NCBI GenBank assembly: GCA_963169635.1
Contig: CAUJDL010000023.1
Location: 1 to 39,984 of the forward strand
Source: Bacteroidota bacterium
GTDB lineage: Bacteria; Bacteroidota; Bacteroidia; Chitinophagales; Chitinophagaceae
Reading direction: 5' to 3'
Length of the DNA stretch: 39,984 bases
Shown: positions 1 to 7,237 of the stretch, piece by piece
Layout of the letters: each line of letters opens with the position of its first letter
How positions within the stretch are numbered: position 1 is the stretch's first letter
Position numbers and translations under genes: made by a program
Notes under the pieces: model-generated
Seen by the model: only the letters and a program-made list of their open reading frames with translations
Databases searched by the model: none
Told to the model about the DNA's origin: nothing

Positions 1-1382
1 TGATTAAAAAACCAGGTTAAATCTTGTTTAGCTACAGTTTCTATATGATGTTTAAAATCTGCTGTTTTAGCAAAACCATATTGTAATGTAGCATCGTTAA
101 GATAATTTTTTATGGCAGTAAAAAAAATACTATCACCAACAGTATGCCTTAACATTCTAACTACATAAGCCCCTTTATTGTAAGTAAGTCTGCTATTAAA
201 AATTCGGTTGATATTGGTTGTATCATTTACAAAAACACTACCATCTGGTAAACTTGTAATACTATTAAGATGTGCTTTTAAAGTAGTACGAAATTTAGCA
301 GTATCAAAATTTTCAAAATAAAAATTAGCAGCAAAAGTGGCAAAGCTTTCGTTTAGCCAAATATCTTGCCAGCTACCACAAGTTACTTTATCGCCAAACC
401 ATTGATGTGCTAATTCATGTGCCATAAGGTTTTCATCAGCTACAGAAATAAATGTATTTGTTTGATGCTCCATGCCACCACCCCAAGCAAATTGTGTATG
501 TCCATATTGTTCATTAATAAAAGGATATTCACCAAAATGATGATGAAAAAGCTGCATAGCATTTTTAGTAGCTTGTAAAATATTTTGAAAGCTTGTAACA
601 CTTTCAGGATATAAAAAAGAATTAAATGGTAATGTTTTATTACCTAATTGAATACTCTCATTAACTTCTATAAAATTAGTTACAGAAAAAGCAATTAAAT
701 AAGCAGCAATAGGGTAGCGATGTTTATAAAATGTAGTAGTTAATCCATTATTTGTTTGTGCATATTGAAACATGCCATTAGCTGTAGCTTTATATGTTGC
801 AGGATGAATGATATAAATATCTAAACTATCAATTTTATTATCTAAACCATTTCTGCACGGAAACCAATCTTTGCTTCCATAAGGCTCACTTAAAGTCCAA
901 ATTACAGGTACATTATTATGAGTTGTTTGTACAAAAGAATTAAAACCACTATTGCCGGGATTGCCTTTATAAAATATTTTTACAGAATCTTTTTGTTGTG
1001 CTGTTAAAGGAGTATTGAAAATAATTTTTAACGCATGATCAGGCAAATGCTGAAAGTTGATGAGTTGATTTTGATAAATGATACTATCTACTGTAAGTGA
1101 GTTGCTTAAATCTACAGTAATATTTACTGCATTAGATAATGTAATAAAATGTAAAGTAGCAATACCATTAATAAAACGTGTAGTAGGATTTACTTTCCAA
1201 ACAAATTGGCAATAATGAATTTTAAAATTATCTGATGCTTGAGAAGCTGCAATAGCATTGGTTTTTGCAGCAAATGATTTTTTTTCTATTGCAGCAATAT
1301 CAATAAAATCTTTACAATTTATTGCTTGTGCATTGCTTTTAACAACAATAAAAATAAATAAGATAAGTAGTAAATTTTTCAC
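1..1382 (-). CDS. M1 family metallopeptidase (aminopeptidase N-like), 3' end outside window
   Basis: Zinc aminopeptidase that removes N-terminal residues from peptides, probably in the periplasm or at the cell surface. The frame is open from about 1382 to the window edge, giving the first 460 residues. Residues 1-17 are a hydrophobic signal peptide (KNLLLILFIFIVV). The zinc site HELAH is at residues 322-326 and the third ligand is Glu345 in WLNESF, exactly the HEXXH-x18-E spacing of family M1. Upstream, the exopeptidase motif reads GGMEH instead of GAMEN, a common variation in bacterial M1 enzymes. A tyrosine-bearing stretch (YNKGAYVVRML) follows. The start is read as GTG at 1382, because the overlapping ATG at 1384 is followed at once by TGA in its own frame. 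A one-mismatch -7 element (TAACTTTA, 1387-1394) lies just upstream, so the leader would be very short. The C-terminal helical domain is not in the window. Confidence 0.93.
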   Translation of the reverse strand, partial: MKNLLLILFIFIVVKSNAQAINCKDFIDIAAIEKKSFAAKTNAIAASQASDNFKIHYCQFVWKVNPTTRFINGIATLHFITLSNAVNITVDLSNSLTVDSIIYQNQLINFQHLPDHALKIIFNTPLTAQQKDSVKIFYKGNPGNSGFNSFVQTTHNNVPVIWTLSEPYGSKDWFPCRNGLDNKIDSLDIYIIHPATYKATANGMFQYAQTNNGLTTTFYKHRYPIAAYLIAFSVTNFIEVNESIQLGNKTLPFNSFLYPESVTSFQNILQATKNAMQLFHHHFGEYPFINEQYGHTQFAWGGGMEHQTNTFISVADENLMAHELAHQWFGDKVTCGSWQDIWLNESFATFAANFYFENFDTAKFRTTLKAHLNSITSLPDGSVFVNDTTNINRIFNSRLTYNKGAYVVRMLRHTVGDSIFFTAIKNYLNDATLQYGFAKTADFKHHIETVAKQDLTWFFN

Positions 1383-1447
1383 ATAATAAAGTTAAGAGCA
1401 ATCTTATTATTATTAGTTAATGAACAATAAAATAAAATGTTCTGTCA

Positions 1448-2062
1448 TTATTTTTTCCAATCCATAATATTTAATCTTTCTGAACAAAAATTTATTTCAT
1501 TTTCATCGTTACTACAAACAATTACTAATTTATGGCTACAATATTTTTCTATTAGTTGATAATATAATTGAAAGCCTGCTTTATCTAAATTAGTACATGG
1601 CTCATCTAAAAGTAATACAACAGATTTTGCAAAAATTGCTTGTGCTAATTTTACTCTTTGCCTCATACCAGATGAGTAATAACGTATTTGTTTATTTGCT
1701 GCATTTTGCAAACCAACAGTTTCTATTATGGTAGGTATTGGTAAAATTAATTCTTTAAATGTAGTATGAAATTGTAAAAATTCTGTTACTGTCATTTCAT
1801 CTATAACATCTAAATAAGGTGCAGCAATAGTTATTTCTTTATAAATATTTTCTGCATTTAAATTTTCATAATTATTAAGATAATTTATTGTGCCATCACT
1901 TACATCCATACTTCCTGCAATAATTTGTAGTAAAGTGCTTTTGCCACTTCCATTAGCACCAGTTATAGCATATCTTTTACCTGCATTAAAAGTATATGAG
2001 AGTTTTTTAAAAATCCATTCTCTATTATATCTTTTACCTACACTATTTAAAATTATTTGCAT
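1448..2062 (-). CDS. ABC transporter ATP-binding protein (stand-alone)
   Basis: ATPase subunit of an ABC transporter; the substrate is unknown. It has a complete small ATPase fold of 204 residues: Walker A GANGSGKST at about 35-43, a degenerate signature SSGMRQR near 130-136 in place of LSGGQ, Walker B VVLLLDEP near 148-155, and a D-loop (TNLD). The length and divergent signature recall CcmA-type or other small export ATPases, but there is no permease or cytochrome c maturation gene beside it. The neighbours are an M1 peptidase downstream (65 bp) and phoH upstream (120 bp, with a terminator between), so it is probably transcribed on its own. A near-match -7 element (TATCTTTA, minus strand) lies at 2070-2077. 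The family assignment is certain; the transported molecule cannot be inferred. Confidence 0.88.
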   Translation of the reverse strand: MQIILNSVGKRYNREWIFKKLSYTFNAGKRYAITGANGSGKSTLLQIIAGSMDVSDGTINYLNNYENLNAENIYKEITIAAPYLDVIDEMTVTEFLQFHTTFKELILPIPTIIETVGLQNAANKQIRYYSSGMRQRVKLAQAIFAKSVVLLLDEPCTNLDKAGFQLYYQLIEKYCSHKLVIVCSNDENEINFCSERLNIMDWKK

Positions 2063-2120
2063 AACGTTGTAAAGATAAGTAGGCAGTTTTTAAAAGAAGT
2101 AATCGTCAAGAAATTTTAAT

Positions 2121-2152
2121 AAAAAAGAGCAGCTTAATTAAAAGCTACTCTT
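2121..2152 (-). terminator. Intrinsic terminator downstream of phoH
   Basis: On the minus strand an 11-bp stem (AAGAGTAGCTT with AAGCTGCTCTT, one U-G wobble) encloses a 6-nt loop and is followed by a T run (TTTTTTATT). It lies 31 bp after the phoH stop. The wobble pairs only on the minus strand; the plus-strand copy has a C-A mismatch, so the element serves phoH. Confidence 0.85.
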
Positions 2153-2182
2153 ATATAAGTGGAAGGTTAGTAATACATTTTT

Positions 2183-3175
2183 TTATCGCTGATAATCTTT
2201 TCTTTGATAAGCAGCTTCTTCTACCTCATGTTCTTTATCATAAGCTTTAATAATAGCTTTCACTAATCTGTGCCTTACTACATCTTCTTCATTTAATTCT
2301 ATATGAGCAATGCCATCAATATTTTTTAAAATTCTAATAGCTTTATCTAAACCACTACGTTGGTTTTTAGGTAAATCTATTTGTGTTGGGTCGCCAGTAA
2401 TAATTGCTTTTGCATTAGCACCAATCCGTGTTAAAAACATTTTAAGTTGTAAGTCGTTGGTGTTTTGAGCTTCATCTAAAATAATAAAAGCATTATCTAA
2501 AGTTCTTCCTCTCATATAAGCCAAAGGTGCAATTTCAATTGTTCTTGTACTCATATAATAACCTAATTTATCAGTAGGTATCATATCGTCTAATGCATCA
2601 TATAATGGTCTTAAATATGGGTCAATTTTTTCTTTTAAATCGCCAGGTAAAAAACCTAAACTTTCACCAGCTTCTACAGCAGGTCTTGTTAAAATTATTT
2701 TTTTAACTATTTTATTTTTTAATGCTCTTACAGCAAGTGCAACAGCAGTATAGGTTTTACCAGTACCAGCAGGGCCAATTGCAAAAACAATATCATTTTG
2801 GTCTGCTGCTTGTACCATTTTTTTCTGATTAGCAGTTCTGGCTCTTACAGTTTTTCCATTAGGACCAAAAACAAGAATATCATTCGGATTTCTTTCTACA
2901 AAATTGTCTATTGTTTCAGTATCATCACCACCCAATATTTGCTCAAAATAATTTTCACTTAAATGTCCATTACGTTCTAAGTATTGTACAATTAAATTTA
3001 TTTTTTCTTTAGCAGTATCAATATGTTCAGGTGCACCACTTAATTTTATTTGTGTACCTCTTGATAATATTTTTAAGAGAGGAAATTTTTTCTTTAGTAT
3101 ATCAAACTTACCATTATTAACACCAAAGAATTCAATAGGATTAACGGAGCTGAGGCTAATGATTGTTTCTGTCAA
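2183..3175 (-). CDS. phoH: PhoH family protein (RNA-associated P-loop ATPase)
   Basis: PhoH-like ATPase, a cytoplasmic P-loop NTPase. The family is linked to RNA metabolism and stress, but its exact job in Bacteroidota is not established. The 330 residues match a standard PhoH/PhoL. Residues 1-70 form the N-terminal region, with a KH-like segment (KILSRGTQIKLSG). Walker A is GPAGTGKT at 134-141. The strongly conserved segment TRPAVEAGESLGFLPGDLKEK is at about 163-183, and Walker B IILDEAQN is at 231-238, followed by the sensor ITGDPTQIDLP. The tail is rich in charged residues. A promoter lies upstream (exact -7 element at 3230-3237) and a terminator follows, so this looks like a single-gene transcript. 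Many bacteria have ybeY next to phoH; it is absent here. Confidence 0.95.
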   Translation of the reverse strand: MTETIISLSSVNPIEFFGVNNGKFDILKKKFPLLKILSRGTQIKLSGAPEHIDTAKEKINLIVQYLERNGHLSENYFEQILGGDDTETIDNFVERNPNDILVFGPNGKTVRARTANQKKMVQAADQNDIVFAIGPAGTGKTYTAVALAVRALKNKIVKKIILTRPAVEAGESLGFLPGDLKEKIDPYLRPLYDALDDMIPTDKLGYYMSTRTIEIAPLAYMRGRTLDNAFIILDEAQNTNDLQLKMFLTRIGANAKAIITGDPTQIDLPKNQRSGLDKAIRILKNIDGIAHIELNEEDVVRHRLVKAIIKAYDKEHEVEEAAYQRKDYQR

Positions 3176-3229
3176 GGTTTATTATTTTTATGGTTCAATG
3201 AATATGAAACTTTACTACCCATTCCAAAC

Positions 3230-3261
3230 CAAATATAATTTTTTTATTTTAATGAAACCAA
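3230..3261 (-). promoter_or_regulatory. Candidate Bacteroidota promoter for phoH
   Basis: On the minus strand an exact -7 element TATATTTG (3230-3237) is preceded, 21 bp upstream, by TTG (3259-3261), close to the Bacteroidota sigma-ABfr layout TTG-N19-TAnnTTTG. It would give a leader of roughly 45 nt before the ATG at 3175. The rest of the phoH-porP gap shows nothing else. The motif is short and the DNA AT-rich, so this is a prediction only. Confidence 0.5.
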
Positions 3262-3342
3262 GTTTTAATTATACACAGTTGTGGAAAGTTGATAATTATT
3301 TTTTTAGGAGAGAAATCATTTTTTGTTACAACATTATAGTAA

Positions 3343-4353
3343 CTAAAATTTAGGACAACGAATATCTTTATCTGTATTTGGTCTATGATTATAAATCAAA
3401 GAAATTTCTAAACCACCTTTTTTTTGACTGGCAGTTTTTAAAGCAGAAGTATTAACATCGTAAGTAAAACCAAATCTAAAATCGTTATACTCTAAACCAA
3501 TGTAAGGTATGATAGCATCTTTTAAACGCATCCATGCACCTGCATAAAAACTTGTAGGTTTTTCTGCATCAGTACCACTAACACTAAATTGTGCAGCACC
3601 ACCAAAAATTGTTTCTGCAGCACCACCTTGAAAACTTTGTAATGCACTTAGATGAATAGTTGTATTATCGCTTACTTCAAAATATCCACCAGCATGAATG
3701 GCAGTTCTCATATTTAATAAATAGTTAGCACCTTTAAAACTTTGTTTTGGTCTAGATATATGATACATACTTACACCAGCATAATAATAATTTTTATCGC
3801 TACTACTACCAGAATAAAGTACACCTGCATTAATATCTATATAATTAGATTTTAAGTTAGATGGATTATTAAACACTTCTGAAGTAACTCCTGTAAAACC
3901 TGCTGATGTTAATTGGTCTTCAAATTTTAAGTTAGATGTATTAATAAGCATATTAGCATATACTACCTGAAAGCCTACACCTATTTGGTTATAACCATCT
4001 TCGTCTAATGCTTTATGATAGGCAGTAGATAATCCTGCATAATTAAATTTAACAGCACCATTAGCACTATTATCAGAATATCCCATTAAACCTACACCCC
4101 AAGTATCATTAAAAGAAAGTTTATTTTTTAGTATTTGAAAATCTACAGAACCTGTAGATGTAATAAATGCTTTATTAATTTCTGGCCATTGATTTCTATA
4201 ATTTCCTGTTACTCTAAATGTGCCATTAAACTTACCTGTATAAGCAGGATTTAACGTTAATGGCGATGCAAAAAATTGAGAAAAGTGCGGATCTTGTGCA
4301 TCTGCATTAATTACTAAAACTAACAATAATAAAACTGATAAAATCCTTTTCAT
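3343..4353 (-). CDS. PorP/SprF family type IX secretion system membrane protein
   Basis: Outer-membrane beta-barrel protein of the PorP/SprF family, which works with type IX secretion, either in the core machine or as the dedicated partner of one large adhesin. From the ATG at 4353 the 336 residues start with a signal peptide (KRILSVLLLLVLVINADA), followed at once by the family hallmark QDPHFSQFFASPLTLNPAYTG. The rest is alternating beta-strand sequence ending in a strand (LEISLIYNHRP) plus a short IRCPKF tail. An open frame begins 30 bp earlier (ATG at 4383), but its first codons overlap a -7-like element (TACATTCG, 4370-4377) and precede the signal peptide, so 4353 is preferred. No large SprB/CTD adhesin gene is adjacent, so its partner is not known from this window. 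The porK-N machine genes are also absent. Confidence 0.9.
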   Translation of the reverse strand: MKRILSVLLLLVLVINADAQDPHFSQFFASPLTLNPAYTGKFNGTFRVTGNYRNQWPEINKAFITSTGSVDFQILKNKLSFNDTWGVGLMGYSDNSANGAVKFNYAGLSTAYHKALDEDGYNQIGVGFQVVYANMLINTSNLKFEDQLTSAGFTGVTSEVFNNPSNLKSNYIDINAGVLYSGSSSDKNYYYAGVSMYHISRPKQSFKGANYLLNMRTAIHAGGYFEVSDNTTIHLSALQSFQGGAAETIFGGAAQFSVSGTDAEKPTSFYAGAWMRLKDAIIPYIGLEYNDFRFGFTYDVNTSALKTASQKKGGLEISLIYNHRPNTDKDIRCPKF

Positions 4354-4452
4354 GTAAAAAATAAAGTGCCGAATGTAAAGCAATTAAAGTAAAATGAAAT
4401 AATTAATGGATAAATTTAACTTTAATGATTTTTAATGTATGTAAAATAATTT

Positions 4453-5106
4453 TTATGCTTGAGTTTTAGAGCCATAAGCAAGGTCGCCAGCATCGCCTAA
4501 ACCTGGTACTATATAACCTTTTGCTGTAAGTTCATCATCAATATCGCCACACCAAATTTTAATATCGTTGCCACATTCACGTTTTATAAACTCTATACCT
4601 ACAGTACTTGCAATTGCACAAACTATATGAATTTTTGATGGCTTCCAATCTGCTTGTAATACTGCAATTGTTTTTACTAAAGAAGCTCCTGTAGCAAGCA
4701 TTGGGTCGCTAATAATTACTGTTCTTCCTTCTAAAGTTGGGCAGCTTACATACTCTAAACTTATTTCAAAGCTTCCATCTCTATGATGTTTTCTGTAGGC
4801 AGATATAAAAGCATTATCTGCTTTATCAAAATAGTTAAGCATTCCATTATGTAATGGTAATCCTGCTCTTAAAATTGTAGCAAGTACAGGTTGCTCTTGT
4901 AATACTAAACAATTATGTGTACCTAATGGTGTTTGTGTTTCTACTTCTTTAAATGCAAGCTCTTTACTTATTTCATAAGCTGCTACTTCGCCAATACGTT
5001 CTAAATTTCTACGAAAACGCATTCTATCATTTTGTACTTCTACATCTCTAAGTTCACAAATCCAATTGCTTATAAGACTGTGTTTGCTACTAAGATTTAT
5101 TACCAT
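4453..5106 (-). CDS. upp: Uracil phosphoribosyltransferase
   Basis: Cytoplasmic pyrimidine-salvage enzyme that converts uracil and PRPP to UMP and pyrophosphate. The 217 residues match the family length. The PRPP-binding loop is VIISDPMLATGAS at 130-142, and the uracil-binding loop is GDAGDLAYG at 204-212. The latter lacks the Arg of the usual GDAGDRxFG, which fits the divergent Bacteroidota branch. The conserved ILRAGLPLHNGML (78-90) is also present. The gene starts with ATG at 5106. An exact -7 element (TAGTTTTG, 5129-5136) lies upstream, predicting a leader of only about 15 nt. The porP-like gene follows about 100 bp downstream and has its own promoter-like element, so the two are probably not tightly coupled. 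Confidence 0.95.
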   Translation of the reverse strand: MVINLSSKHSLISNWICELRDVEVQNDRMRFRRNLERIGEVAAYEISKELAFKEVETQTPLGTHNCLVLQEQPVLATILRAGLPLHNGMLNYFDKADNAFISAYRKHHRDGSFEISLEYVSCPTLEGRTVIISDPMLATGASLVKTIAVLQADWKPSKIHIVCAIASTVGIEFIKRECGNDIKIWCGDIDDELTAKGYIVPGLGDAGDLAYGSKTQA

Positions 5107-5128
5107 ACTTTACATTTTAAAATGGTTT

Positions 5129-5136
5129 CAAAACTA
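5129..5136 (-). promoter_or_regulatory. -7 promoter element upstream of upp
   Basis: Minus-strand TAGTTTTG, an exact match to the Bacteroidota -7 consensus TAnnTTTG, 22 bp before the upp ATG. No clear -33 TTG is seen at the expected distance. The remaining divergent gap up to 5331 holds only a weaker plus-strand element (TATCTTAG, 5305-5312) in front of the EI24-like gene. Confidence 0.45.
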
Positions 5137-5331
5137 ATTGAAAATTGTAAAAATGAAATATTTATTTTACGATAATTAAATTTATTTTTTAAACATATTT
5201 TTTTATCAGTTCATTATACATTTTTTACAATAACTCATTACTAAAATTTGGCTTATTTAAAGTGCTATTAAAAAGCTAATGATTATTTGCAAATGAATGT
5301 ATTGTATCTTAGCAGCAAATTATTGTAAAGA

Positions 5332-6093
5332 GTGCTAAAAGATATAATTATAGCTTTTCAAGCATATTATAAAGCTCATCATTTTATTCGCCAACATAAA
5401 TTGTGGAGATGGATTATTATTACAGGAATTATTTATGCCATTATGTTTTTTATTGGTATGTATTTTTTTGGACAAACAGCTAATACTTTTATTGAATGGC
5501 TAAAAGAAATTTTACAAAACACCATTAATAAAATTGATAGTAGTATTATTAACTTTATTATTACGTTGAGTGGTTTTATGCTTTGGGTAATGCTAATGCT
5601 TTTATACTTTTCTTTTTTTAAATATATTTTTTTAATTGTTGGCTCACCGGTATTTGCCTATTTAAGTGAAAAAACTGCTGCAATTATTGAAGGAAAAGAT
5701 TTTCCTTTTAGCTTATCTCAACTCATAAAAGATATTGGCAGAGGAATTAAAATTGCTTTACGTAATGTTATTTGGCAAACTGTATATGTGTTAAGCATTT
5801 TAGTTTTAAGTATGATTCCTTTAGTAGGTTGGTTTACACCTGTACTTGCCTTATTAGTAGAGTGTTATTACTATGGTTTTTCAATGTTAGATTATAGTAT
5901 GGAAAGGCAAAAACAATCTGTAGGTGCTAGTATTCATTACATTAGTAATCATAAAGGTTTGGCTGTAGGCAATGGAATTGTATTTTATGCAATGCACTTT
6001 TTACCAATTATAGGTTGGGTTTTAGCTCCTGCTTATGCTGTAATTGCTGCTACCTTAAGTTTGTATGATGCAAGAATTAAAGCTTCATCATAA
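5332..6093 (+). CDS. EI24/CysZ-like integral membrane protein
   Basis: Membrane protein of 253 residues resembling the EI24 domain family, which includes the sulfate permease CysZ. Hydrophobic segments lie near residues 27-47, 72-104, 145-170 and 215-245. An N-terminal amphipathic stretch (LKDIIIAFQAYYKAHHFI) precedes the first, as in EI24 proteins. The start is GTG at 5332: an in-frame TAA lies two codons upstream and no ATG is available before the first membrane segment. A -7-like element sits at 5305-5312. The 3' end overlaps the rhomboid gene on the opposite strand by 6 bp. No cys genes are nearby, so sulfate transport is not supported by context. Function unknown; family assignment moderately firm. 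Confidence 0.8.
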   Translation: MLKDIIIAFQAYYKAHHFIRQHKLWRWIIITGIIYAIMFFIGMYFFGQTANTFIEWLKEILQNTINKIDSSIINFIITLSGFMLWVMLMLLYFSFFKYIFLIVGSPVFAYLSEKTAAIIEGKDFPFSLSQLIKDIGRGIKIALRNVIWQTVYVLSILVLSMIPLVGWFTPVLALLVECYYYGFSMLDYSMERQKQSVGASIHYISNHKGLAVGNGIVFYAMHFLPIIGWVLAPAYAVIAATLSLYDARIKASS

Positions 6094-6729
6094 AGAATAA
6101 AACCATTGTGCAATTGCATGATTAAAATTATCTATCACATTAAAATTGCTAAATAAAAAACTGGTAATAATTAAAAATATTACACCATAAATAGAACCCC
6201 AAATATGTGCAGAGTGGTTTATATTATCTTCTCCTTTTTTGGCTAATTGCCAAGAAGCAAATAAATAAATTGGTGCAAAAATAAATCCAGGTATAATAGG
6301 TGGTATAATAAAAATACCAATCTTAGCAGTAGGAAATAAAAAGATACCTGCAAAAACAATTGCAGATACAGCACCAGATGCTCCTAAGCTTCTATAATAA
6401 ACATCATTCTTATGTTTAAAATATGTAGGTAGCAAACTAATTACTAATGCAGTAAAATAAAGTAATAAGTAAAATGTATTGCCATCAGAAAGAAAAATGT
6501 ATTTAAAATTTAACTCTACTGCTTCGCCAAACATATACAACGAAAGCATATTAAATGCAAGGTGCATCCAATCGGCATGTATAAAACCACAAGTAATAAA
6601 ACGATACCATTGATGATGTTTTGTAATAGCAGGAGGATAAAAAATTAAATCGTTATTTATTTTTTGATTATTAAAACTGCTAATAGATATTACTGCAGTA
6701 ATGATAATAATAATAAGTGTGATACTCAT
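6088..6729 (-). CDS. Rhomboid family intramembrane serine protease
   Basis: Polytopic inner-membrane protease that cuts transmembrane substrates inside the bilayer. The 213 residues carry the rhomboid signature. There is a conserved HADWMHLAFNMLSLYMFG stretch (51-68) with His51 and Asn60, the nucleophile Ser118 in GASGA, and the catalytic His175 in the AHIWGSIYG helix. About six hydrophobic helices are present, which is the minimal bacterial topology. It starts 14 bp after the rlmH stop on the same strand and so is probably co-transcribed with rlmH and the caspase-like gene upstream. Its natural substrate cannot be inferred. Its stop overlaps the end of the convergent EI24-like gene. Confidence 0.93.
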   Translation of the reverse strand: MSITLIIIIITAVISISSFNNQKINNDLIFYPPAITKHHQWYRFITCGFIHADWMHLAFNMLSLYMFGEAVELNFKYIFLSDGNTFYLLLYFTALVISLLPTYFKHKNDVYYRSLGASGAVSAIVFAGIFLFPTAKIGIFIIPPIIPGFIFAPIYLFASWQLAKKGEDNINHSAHIWGSIYGVIFLIITSFLFSNFNVIDNFNHAIAQWFYSL

Positions 6730-6743
6730 AATGTAAATGTATA

Positions 6744-7217
6744 TTAACTATGATGATATTTTTCGTTGCGTAAAATAGTGCAAGCTCTGTATAATTGTTC
6801 TGCTAAAATTAAACGTACTAACATGTGAGGAAAAACTAATTGAGATAAACTCCAAACTTTATTAGCTCTGTTAAATAAATCTTCATCTACACCAAAAGCA
6901 CCTCCAATTAAAAATACTAAATTTTTTATACTGCTATTAGCTTGTTGTTGTATAAATGTAGCAAGCTGTACAGAGTTTAATTGTTTGCCTCTTTCATCTA
7001 GCAGTACTAAAAAATCGTCTTTATGTAATAAGGAAAGTATGGTTGCTGCTTCTGCTTTTTTCATTAATTTATCATTTAAAGCAGCTGCATTTTTTGGTGG
7101 TGCAATAATCTTCCACTCGGCAGAAAAATATTTATTTATACGATTAGTAAAATCTTCAACACCTGTATTAATGTATTGTTCATGCTGTTTGCCTATACTC
7201 CATAATTGTATTTTCAT
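6744..7217 (-). CDS. rlmH: 23S rRNA (pseudouridine(1915)-N(3))-methyltransferase RlmH
   Basis: SPOUT-class methyltransferase that uses S-adenosylmethionine to methylate pseudouridine 1915 in helix 69 of 23S rRNA, acting on assembled 70S ribosomes. The 157 residues match the family length. Visible signatures are DFLVLLDERGKQ near 67-78, the SAM-binding trefoil-knot loop LVFLIGGAFGVDE near 99-111, and the C-terminal SQLVFPHMLVRLILAEQLYRA followed by YHHS, the usual YH ending. It lies 20 bp after the caspase-like gene and 14 bp before the rhomboid gene on the same strand, consistent with one transcript. Confidence 0.96.
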   Translation of the reverse strand: MKIQLWSIGKQHEQYINTGVEDFTNRINKYFSAEWKIIAPPKNAAALNDKLMKKAEAATILSLLHKDDFLVLLDERGKQLNSVQLATFIQQQANSSIKNLVFLIGGAFGVDEDLFNRANKVWSLSQLVFPHMLVRLILAEQLYRACTILRNEKYHHS

Positions 7218-7237
7218 GTTATTAATACTATAAAAAA

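Noticed and set aside
3159..3353. A 64-codon plus-strand frame across the phoH/porP gap.
   Set aside because: It overlaps the phoH start and promoter; its product has no features and no start context.
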